This document shows positions 57,612 through 63,384 of a stretch of 63,384 nt of DNA, in pieces (the first letter of the stretch is position 1; every line of letters begins with the position of its first letter). A program made the position numbers and the translations under genes. This stretch comes from a virus, in the IMG/VR virus record IMGVR_UViG_3300017987_000091, positions 1-63,384 of that record; one strand, 5' to 3'. The notes under the pieces are model-generated. The model searched no databases, was not told the DNA's origin, and was given only the letters and a program-made list of their open reading frames with translations.

Positions 57612-57856
57612 ATGCTTTCCCCTTTCAACCAGGGGTTGTCTTCCCTGGCGCGGTTCACCTTGCGGGCCACGTCTTCCAGGTGGTCCTTCAGGTCGTTGCT
57701 GTGGTGCAGGATCCCCAGTTCGATCCCTTCATTGATCGCTTCCAGGTATCTGCGGTGCCACTTGCCCAGCTGCACGAACTGCGACAGCGGGCCCTGTTTC
57801 TGCGTCAGCTTCATGGCGATCCCTGCGGGCATGTCCTTGTCCTTTCGCTTCGTCAT
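57596..57856 (-). CDS. Hypothetical early protein
   Basis: 86 aa, helical and basic at the start (MTKRKDKDMPAGIAMKL). ATG 57856 overlaps the methyltransferase stop (ATGA). Unknown. Confidence 0.6.
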   Translation of the reverse strand: MTKRKDKDMPAGIAMKLTQKQGPLSQFVQLGKWHRRYLEAINEGIELGILHHSNDLKDHLEDVARKVNRAREDNPWLKGESIWPKE

Positions 57857-58521
57857 TGGTTGTTCAGGCGCACGATCGACGCGCGCACTTCTTCCCCTGC
57901 GGTGCTGGGGCATTCCAGGCCGCAGCAGTCCCAGCCAGGCCGATCGCGCCTGGCGAATAGCTCGAGGTATGGCCCCGGCAGCATGCGTTCCAGCTTGTCC
58001 TGCAGGGCTTCAGGCTTCACGCTGTGCTTCGTCGCCGGCGCGAACACCAGATCCCGTTCGGACTTGGTGCGCAGGTGCTGGTATATCGATCCCCGTGTGC
58101 CCACCAGCAGCAGTTCCTTGCAGGAACGGGCCAGCCGGCCCATGCCGAAGGCCATGCCGTCAGGCATCCAAAGATCGGGAAACCGCGCGGTTCCTGGGGT
58201 GTCGGCCACCTTGTCGGCCATCTGCCCCAGCCAGTCCCCCAGGCCCTTCGGTTTCCGCGTTTTTGCCCAGATCCACACCTGCTTGAAGTCGAAGCCCCAG
58301 CCGGCCAGGACGTGCAGGCCATCGGGGATCAGCGTCGCAGGGCACCACAGGGCTATCAGGGCGTCGTCCTGGGCCAAGGTGCCAACCTGCAGGGCAGCCA
58401 GTTCGGCGGTGGTCAGGGTGGCGTACTGAGCGGCCGCGCCACGCTTCACGCTGGTGGGGCTGTGGGCCAGCAAGTCGCCGAAGGCCCACGGCGGATCAGC
58501 TACGATCACGCGGTACTTCAT
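57853..58521 (-). CDS. MT-A70-family adenine methyltransferase
   Basis: 222 aa. VIVADPPWAFGD has the catalytic DPPW motif near residue 10, and later GTRGSIYQHLRTKSERDLVF and KPEALQDKLERMLPG complete the family pattern. It transfers methyl from SAM to adenine N6, most likely in DNA. The target site is unknown; GATC is worth testing because it is abundant here. ATG 58521 overlaps the upstream stop. Confidence 0.88.
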   Translation of the reverse strand: MKYRVIVADPPWAFGDLLAHSPTSVKRGAAAQYATLTTAELAALQVGTLAQDDALIALWCPATLIPDGLHVLAGWGFDFKQVWIWAKTRKPKGLGDWLGQMADKVADTPGTARFPDLWMPDGMAFGMGRLARSCKELLLVGTRGSIYQHLRTKSERDLVFAPATKHSVKPEALQDKLERMLPGPYLELFARRDRPGWDCCGLECPSTAGEEVRASIVRLNNQ

Positions 58522-59213
58522 GACACCCCCCCCGGCCACTGTCGTGGACCGTCCAGGCCGGTGTTGGCCTTCACGAAGATCGGGCGTTCCAGGCGTTCCG
58601 CCACCTTCACCATCTTGTTCACCAGCTGCTGGTCAGGCTTCGGCGCCCCGGCCCCCGTCTGGGAACCGACGATCAGCCAGTCCAGGCCGGTCAGGTATTC
58701 ACGATCCACGGGCCCCCGGATCGGTTCCAGGGATACGAACCGCACCCCAGTCCCCGGCACCGACCACAGGACGCTGATGCGCCAGGCTTCGTCCATGGTG
58801 GTGACCGAAACCCCCAGCCAAACGTTGTCTGGGATCCGGCCGCCGGCGTCGTGCCAGTCCTGGATCTTGCTGGGGTTCTTCGTCAGTACAGCGAAGACGT
58901 GCTGGGGGCACTGTTCCGCCACGCTGAACACGTCGTTGATCCAGGTGAAGGGAACCCAGTGGCCGAACATGTCCCCCATGGAAACCGTGAACACGAACCC
59001 CGGCTGCTTCACCGTCGTGGGTTCCAGGATCCTGGTGGGGTGGAAGGTCGGTTCAAAGCCGGCTTCGTACCCCGGCACCCCCATGCCCTGCAGGCGCTTC
59101 GCGAAGGGCCTGGCGTAGCAGTAGCCGCACCCGTGCCGGCACCCTGTGATCGGGTTCCAGGTGTACCCCGTGCGGCCGGGGGCGTGCGTCCATTCGATCT
59201 TTGTGCGGTTCAC
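58518..59213 (-). CDS. DUF5131 (phage Gp37/Gp68-like) protein
   Basis: 231 aa. TKIEWTHAPGRTGYTWNPIT followed by GCRHGCGYCYA is the family signature, with a radical-SAM-like Cys triplet. The family is frequent in phages next to methyltransferases and has no settled role. It starts at GTG 59213 with AGGGGG at good spacing. Confidence 0.88.
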   Translation of the reverse strand: MNRTKIEWTHAPGRTGYTWNPITGCRHGCGYCYARPFAKRLQGMGVPGYEAGFEPTFHPTRILEPTTVKQPGFVFTVSMGDMFGHWVPFTWINDVFSVAEQCPQHVFAVLTKNPSKIQDWHDAGGRIPDNVWLGVSVTTMDEAWRISVLWSVPGTGVRFVSLEPIRGPVDREYLTGLDWLIVGSQTGAGAPKPDQQLVNKMVKVAERLERPIFVKANTGLDGPRQWPGGVS

Positions 59214-59488
59214 CCTTCACCCCCTTCCTTCCAGCCTGGTGGTGCCCAGGGGGCGCCTGGGCCGGCAACCAGGGCAGCTTCGTCAGTGGGCCATGGATCT
59301 GTAATCACGTCGTTGCCTTGGGCTGATGGGACGATCGGGTGCTTTCCCAACAGCCCCACGATCATGACTTCCATGCCGTTGGGCATCGCCCATACCTGGC
59401 CCACCGCCGGCGGGGGTGGATCCTTGCGCTGCTGCCGTTCGTATCCCCACTTTTCGTTCCACCCGTATCGTTCCCAGATCGTCGTCAC
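59210..59488 (-). CDS. Hypothetical early protein
   Basis: 92 aa. Aromatic N-terminus (IWERYGWNEKWGYERQ), then a small beta domain (VGQVWAMPNGMEVMIVG). GTG 59488 overlaps the previous stop. Unknown. Confidence 0.6.
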   Translation of the reverse strand: MTTIWERYGWNEKWGYERQQRKDPPPPAVGQVWAMPNGMEVMIVGLLGKHPIVPSAQGNDVITDPWPTDEAALVAGPGAPWAPPGWKEGGEG

Positions 59489-59820
59489 GGTGCCCCCCCT
59501 TCGGCCTTGTGCAGCAGCATCCAGCGCCAGGACTTCGGGCCGTTGCCGATCAGAACCCACACGGTGCCGTTCTTCGTGTCCACCAGCAGGGGCCAGTCCC
59601 AGCCGGTGCGCACCTGGTAGCGGCCGCCGGGGTCGCTGTAGTCGGCCAGGTCGTCGGGGCCGGTCAGGTCCAGCTGGATCGGTTCAGCGGCAGCCAGGCC
59701 CCGTTCCAGGGCCTTGGCGCGCATCGTACCCCCCAGCACCTGGACGCCCACCATGACGGCCGCCAGCATCAGCAGCACAATGGCGAAACCCCGCAGATCA
59801 CTCACTTCCTTTTTGTCCAT
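59485..59820 (-). CDS. Single-pass membrane protein
   Basis: 111 aa. One membrane helix at about 12-32 (FAIVLLMLAAVMVGVQVLGG) and a soluble C-terminal beta domain (YQVRTGWDWPLLVDTKNGTV). ATG 59820 with AGGTG upstream was chosen over GTG 59829. Unknown role; an early inner-membrane protein. Confidence 0.62.
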   Translation of the reverse strand: MDKKEVSDLRGFAIVLLMLAAVMVGVQVLGGTMRAKALERGLAAAEPIQLDLTGPDDLADYSDPGGRYQVRTGWDWPLLVDTKNGTVWVLIGNGPKSWRWMLLHKAEGGAP

Positions 59821-60100
59821 CTTCTTCACCTTTCGCGCCTATGAAGGCGGCATATTCGTCGGGGTGGCACAGGTGGCACGGGCCCACCGTGAACCCCCCT
59901 TTGGGCAGTGGGACCACGGCGTGGTCGGGGTTGCCGTCGCACACGGTGCACGGGCCTTCCATGGCTTCCCGCACGTCCAGCCACTGATCCCGGTGTTCCT
60001 TGAAGTACCGCACCAGCTGGTCCACGGTGGGGGTGTCCCCACCGCGGCCCCCGTGCAGCGGTATCACTTCGGACATGTTGCGCTTCACCTTTCGCTTCAT
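59798..60100 (-). CDS. Small zinc-binding hypothetical protein
   Basis: 100 aa, basic start (MKRKVKRNM), then CTVCDGN and CHLCHPDEYAAF, a two-knuckle zinc site. ATG 60100 overlaps the previous stop. Unknown. Confidence 0.6.
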   Translation of the reverse strand: MKRKVKRNMSEVIPLHGGRGGDTPTVDQLVRYFKEHRDQWLDVREAMEGPCTVCDGNPDHAVVPLPKGGFTVGPCHLCHPDEYAAFIGAKGEEDGQKGSE

Positions 60101-60864
60101 CTGGCCACCGGGGGGATCCCCAGCAGGTTGGTTTTGTGCAGGCTGCTGACCGTCAGGAACACTTCGCGTTCTGCGTCGATCTGCAGCTGTTCCATGCGCA
60201 GGTTGCCACCGCGCAGCATGGCTTCCACGCCGGCGGTGACGCCGGCCGCGAAGGCATCGATCAGATCTTCGGTGGTGGTGGGGTAGGTGTCGAAGCGGTA
60301 CCGATCGAACTGCCCCACCGCTGGCCACCTGTCCAGGATCCGGCCGTGTGCCTTGGGCTTCGCCAGGTTCCCGTGATGGCAGCACAGCTTCCTGATCTGG
60401 CCCACGGCGTAGGCCCTGAAGGGGATCCCCGTGTTGTACAGGATGAACCGCACCAGGTCGCCGCTGCCCCCCATGTCGTGGGCGTGCGACATGCTGGGGG
60501 CTGCGTCTTCCAGCTTGCCGTCCTTCCCCTTGCGCTTCGGCCGTCGCTGCCCGAAGTGGTACCCTTCGACGCCCACCAGCGGCACGCTGACGCCGTGATC
60601 CGCCAGGTGGCGACGGATCCGGCGCAGCATGTCGCGCAGGGCTTCCAGTCGGCGCATGCGCAGCACTTCAGGGTCCAGGCCCTTCTTCAGTGGCTGAAGG
60701 TACACCCCCCGGCCCTGGGCCTTTTTGGCGACCCTTGCCTGGCCGGTGATGAACCAGTGGTCAACGGGTTCGGCCGTGGGCACCGGATCGTCCACCGCGG
60801 TGTTGAAGTGCACCAGAACAGCAGCTGAATGCGTCGGCGCGATGTCCAGCCCCAGGGTGAACAT
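60097..60864 (-). CDS. RuvC-like Holliday-junction nuclease
   Basis: 255 aa. An RNase H-type fold: first acidic site in LGLDIAPTHSAAV, second in VGVEGYHFG, and last in DLIDAFAAG, with GIPFRAYAVGQIRKL between, as in phage RuvC-like resolvases. It likely resolves branched DNA before packaging or acts in recombination. Confidence 0.75.
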   Translation of the reverse strand: MFTLGLDIAPTHSAAVLVHFNTAVDDPVPTAEPVDHWFITGQARVAKKAQGRGVYLQPLKKGLDPEVLRMRRLEALRDMLRRIRRHLADHGVSVPLVGVEGYHFGQRRPKRKGKDGKLEDAAPSMSHAHDMGGSGDLVRFILYNTGIPFRAYAVGQIRKLCCHHGNLAKPKAHGRILDRWPAVGQFDRYRFDTYPTTTEDLIDAFAAGVTAGVEAMLRGGNLRMEQLQIDAEREVFLTVSSLHKTNLLGIPPVAR

Positions 60865-61100
60865 CAGCGCAACCCGTAGGCCTGGCGCTTCCTGTTCTGC
60901 GTCAGGGCTGCGTCGGCCGCCTTCTGGATCCCTTCTTGTTCTTCCACCTTCGGGGACGTGTTGCCGGTGTCGTCGGCGTACTTGGCAAGCAGATCAGCCT
61001 TGCTTTTCTTGCCCACCATCATGGTGCCGTCGTTGCCCAGCAACCACCATTCACGCCGTGCTGGGGTGGCCTGCACCCGCTGAATGAATACCTTTGCCAT
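60864..61100 (-). CDS. Hypothetical early protein
   Basis: 78 aa. First half alpha/beta (EWWLLGNDGTMMVGKKSKAD) similar in layout to the 86-aa protein at 51392-51652. Unknown. Confidence 0.58.
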   Translation of the reverse strand: MAKVFIQRVQATPARREWWLLGNDGTMMVGKKSKADLLAKYADDTGNTSPKVEEQEGIQKAADAALTQNRKRQAYGLR

Positions 61101-61110
61101 GGTGCACCCC

Positions 61111-61626
61111 CTATTCCAGTCCGTCGTCGTCAGTGTTCAACAGTTCGCCCTGCGCCCCGCTGTCGTCGGCCTGGGCCGGATCGGTGTCCCCGCCGGCCTG
61201 GTCGTCGTCGTCGTCGTCCTGGGACGACTGGGCCCCGTTGTCGGCCAGGTTCAGCTGCTGCTGGCGTTCGGCGTCGGTCATGATCCGGCGGTGCGCCGTG
61301 ATCGGTTCCCCGGTGTCCAGCCGGTAGGGCATAACGGTGCCGGTGTTGAAGTCGCCGATCAGCTGGCACTTCACCGGCCGGTATTCCTCCCCCGACTTGG
61401 CCGCGTCCAGGGCCTTGTCGGCGTTGGCCTTCAGGTCGGCCTTCTGCTTGTCGTGGTCGGCCTTCTGCGTCTTGAAGGCGGTGTCCAGGTTCTTGATCAG
61501 CCCTTGGGCCTGGTCCCACTTGGCCAGGCGTTCCAGCCGTTCGTCGGCGTCCAGCTTGACAGCCAGGTCCAGTTCGGTGTCGCCCAGGGCCTGTTCGTGT
61601 TCCTGCAGATCTTCCATGTTCGTCAT
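61111..61626 (-). CDS. Helical acidic early protein
   Basis: 171 aa. A charged coiled coil (about 10-75) is followed by a short beta region (YRPVKCQLIGDFNTGTVMPY) and a strongly acidic tail (SSQDDDDDDQAGG). The tail resembles acidic ends of ssDNA-binding or DNA-mimic proteins, but there is no recognisable OB-fold. ATG 61626 has AAGGA upstream. Confidence 0.62.
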   Translation of the reverse strand: MTNMEDLQEHEQALGDTELDLAVKLDADERLERLAKWDQAQGLIKNLDTAFKTQKADHDKQKADLKANADKALDAAKSGEEYRPVKCQLIGDFNTGTVMPYRLDTGEPITAHRRIMTDAERQQQLNLADNGAQSSQDDDDDDQAGGDTDPAQADDSGAQGELLNTDDDGLE

Positions 61627-61630
61627 GTTC

Positions 61631-61936
61631 CTAGTTCCTTTCCGTGTTGGTTTCGCCGAGCAACCACGCCCGGATCTTCGTCCATGCTTCGGATCTGGCG
61701 CGTGCCAGGTCCACGATATCGTCCACGCCGGCGCCGGCTTCCAGCGCCTGGTCGATCGCGTTGTAGGCCTGCAGCAGCGCCGTTTCCATCTGCGCCCAGG
61801 TGCAGGGTTCAAAGTGGGGTAGCTGTGCCGCCACGGCTTCCAGCTTCGTCCAGGCTGTATTCTTCAGGCCCACAGCCCCGTGAAGGTGCGCCTGGTGGTA
61901 GGCCGCGATCGTGGCGTCGATCTGCTGTGCTTTCAT
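61631..61936 (-). CDS. Hypothetical early protein downstream of dnaB
   Basis: 101 aa, wholly helical with several Trp. It overlaps the helicase stop by one base, so a replication-related role is possible. No family recognised. Confidence 0.58.
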   Translation of the reverse strand: MKAQQIDATIAAYHQAHLHGAVGLKNTAWTKLEAVAAQLPHFEPCTWAQMETALLQAYNAIDQALEAGAGVDDIVDLARARSEAWTKIRAWLLGETNTERN

Positions 61937-63228
61937 TATTCCGGCCCTTCTGCTGTGGTGAAGTTCCCGAAGGCCAGGTGCTGGCGCAGGAACGCATACC
62001 TGAACCCCATGTCAGCACGGCCGTCCCTGTTCTTGCGCACGGTGAACTTCCCCCAGTCGGTGTCCATGGTTTCCCTGGCCATCATCACCACCAGGTCGGC
62101 GTCGTTTTCCAGGTCGCCGGCCATGCGCAGGTGAGCCAGCGTCGGTTCCAGTACCCCCTGCGCCTGTCGGTTCAGGTGTGCCATCAGGATGGTGGCCACG
62201 TTGCATTCCACCGCGATCCTGCTGAATTCGTAGCTGGCCCGGTGGATCGTTTCCCGCTGCTGGTTTTCCCCGCGCACGCTGCGGTCCTTAACCTTGCCCA
62301 CCAGGTCCAGGAAGATGCCCTGCACCCCGTGTGTGTGTGTGATCGCCCTGGCCTTGCTGACCAGCCGGGGCAAGCTGGTGACGCGATCTTCCACGTAGAT
62401 CGGCAGCTTCGCGATGTCCCTGGACCAGATACACACTTCATCAGGATCGGCTTCCCGGCTGCGCAGATCGTCGGCCTTGATCGCCAGGCCGTCGTACCAC
62501 CGGCCCTGCAGCCAGGACAGCATGACGATCAGCCGCTGGTGGATCTGTTCCCAGGGGGATTCAAGGCTGAAATACGCCACGGGGATCCCGGCCAGCGCCA
62601 GCGTCAGCCCCAGGAACAGCCCCAGCGCAGTCTTGCCCATGCTGGGCCTGGCGCCGATCACCGTCTGGGCACCAAGGGGGATCCCCCCGATCCATTCTTC
62701 CCACCGCTGCAGCGGCACAGGTAGGAACTGGGGGCTTTTCCTGGTGTACTTTTCCCGCCACCGCTTGGCCCGCTGCTGCTGGTCGATCATGTCGGTGGTG
62801 GTCGGTTCCATGGAACGCTGCACAGCGCGCTGGGCGTCGGTCCATTCGTCGGGGTCGTCGCCGTCCATGCCCAGCAGTTCGCTGCAGGCCACCTTCACCC
62901 GTCGCTGGGCGGCCTTGCGCTGCACGATTTCCGAATAGTGCCGCGCCGAAATGGACGTGGCAGCAGCGCCGGCGACTTCGGCCAGGTACTGCAGGCCGCC
63001 GGCTTCGTCGATCTGCTTTTCGCCGATGGAGTCCAGCAGCAGTTCCAGTTCCACCGGCTTGCCGTTGGCCACCAGCCGGTTCATGGCCTTGAAGATCACC
63101 CGGTGCGCCGGCCTGTAGAAGTCTTCGGCTTCCAGGCCCAGGATGCGCACCAGGGTGGGATCGATGAAGAAGGCCCCCAGCACGCTGCGTTCAGCGTCCA
63201 GGGAATAGGGCAGCTTCAGTTCAGTCAT
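61936..63228 (-). CDS. Replicative DNA helicase, DnaB-like
   Basis: 430 aa. The N-terminal domain (YSLDAERSVLGAFF) is followed by the RecA-type ATPase: Walker A ARPSMGKTAL (about residue 195), YFSLESPWEQIHQRL, Walker B IFLDLVGKV and MAHLNRQA, AGDLENDADLVVMM. It unwinds the fork and is the clearest replication gene here. No phage polymerase or primase accompanies it. ATG 63228 overlaps the stop of the junction gene. Confidence 0.95.
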   Translation of the reverse strand: MTELKLPYSLDAERSVLGAFFIDPTLVRILGLEAEDFYRPAHRVIFKAMNRLVANGKPVELELLLDSIGEKQIDEAGGLQYLAEVAGAAATSISARHYSEIVQRKAAQRRVKVACSELLGMDGDDPDEWTDAQRAVQRSMEPTTTDMIDQQQRAKRWREKYTRKSPQFLPVPLQRWEEWIGGIPLGAQTVIGARPSMGKTALGLFLGLTLALAGIPVAYFSLESPWEQIHQRLIVMLSWLQGRWYDGLAIKADDLRSREADPDEVCIWSRDIAKLPIYVEDRVTSLPRLVSKARAITHTHGVQGIFLDLVGKVKDRSVRGENQQRETIHRASYEFSRIAVECNVATILMAHLNRQAQGVLEPTLAHLRMAGDLENDADLVVMMARETMDTDWGKFTVRKNRDGRADMGFRYAFLRQHLAFGNFTTAEGPE

Positions 63229-63384
63229 CTGCCACCGCCTTCCAGCTTCGCAGCCGCGTCAGGATCGTCCAGGTCGATCGTGGGGGGGGTGTGGTCGATC
63301 CCCTTGCCGTTGCCGTTCGCTGGGCCACGGGGGCCCCGTTCACGGGCACGCGAAAGCCACCTGGACAGGAACTGGTCAGCAGAC
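63225..63384 (-). CDS. Possible replication accessory protein, C-terminal part (junction gene)
   Basis: Continuation of the gene starting at 503. Bases 63262-63384 repeat 1-123, and the last 12 unique codons plus stop lie at 63225-63261. The end (DPDAAAKLEGGGR) overlaps the dnaB ATG in an ATGA. Confidence 0.75.
   Translation of the reverse strand, partial: SADQFLSRWLSRARERGPRGPANGNGKGIDHTPPTIDLDDPDAAAKLEGGGR
63262..63384. repeat. Terminal direct repeat (copy 2)
   Basis: Exact copy of bases 1-123; see the first copy. Removing one copy closes the circle. Confidence 0.9.

Noticed and set aside
1-63384. CRISPR array, insertion sequence, integrase or attachment site
   Set aside because: No regularly spaced repeats with unique spacers, no transposase and no integrase were seen.

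Overview
The window is a complete or near-complete genome of a tailed phage with a contractile tail (myovirus morphotype). Its first 123 bases are repeated exactly as its last 123, so the contig is circular or circularly permuted. The unique genome is about 63,261 bp, and one gene (1-503 joined to 63225-63261) runs across the junction. The sequence is GC-rich. I see no integrase, immunity repressor cassette, DNA polymerase, RNA polymerase or primase, so a lytic phage using host polymerases is likely. The host cannot be read directly; a high-GC Gram-negative bacterium is plausible.

Almost every gene lies on the minus strand, so the functional order runs from high to low coordinates. 63.2-50.0 kb is a tightly overlapped early block of many small genes: a DnaB-type helicase, a RuvC-like resolvase, a DUF5131 protein, an MT-A70 adenine methyltransferase, small zinc-binding proteins, an HNH endonuclease inserted in a small gene, and a 638-residue protein joining DnaJ-type zinc fingers to an RNA polymerase alpha-CTD-like domain. 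50.0-48.8 kb holds candidate control sites: direct repeats beside an AT-rich hairpin, a J-domain gene on the plus strand, TGGGGTGC repeats and a tRNA-Glu(UUC). 48.8-40.9 kb carries terminase small and large subunits, portal and a MuF-type head protein with a C-terminal zinc-peptidase domain. A plus-strand Phd/YefM-like regulator with its own promoter interrupts the head genes at 40.4-40.9 kb. 40.3-24.7 kb is head and tail morphogenesis: protease with nested scaffold, decoration, major capsid, connector and neck proteins, sheath, tube, frameshifted assembly chaperone, tape measure and baseplate. 24.7-15.6 kb encodes fibres and receptor-binding proteins, including a glycine-rich adhesin. 15.6-13.0 kb is the lysis region; its amidase endolysin is broken by a +1 frameshift.

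12.0-5.7 kb, after a divergent promoter shared with a plus-strand HNH gene, encodes a 7-deazaguanine DNA-modification pathway (QueD, QueE, FolE and a DpdA-like DNA transglycosylase) with no QueC, followed by a ParB-like protein, two unknowns, a DUF932 protein and a Cro-like regulator. 5.6-0 kb is a recombination/repair and helicase block (possible annealing protein, SbcC/Rad50-like ATPase, UvrD-type helicase and the gene crossing the contig join), which leads back to dnaB.

Genome-wide features: GAG/CTC is almost absent (none in two sampled 600-bp stretches) although a tRNA for GAA is encoded, and GATC looks enriched. Eleven GATC sites cluster inside the small-terminase gene, which recalls the Dam-regulated pac site of phage P1.
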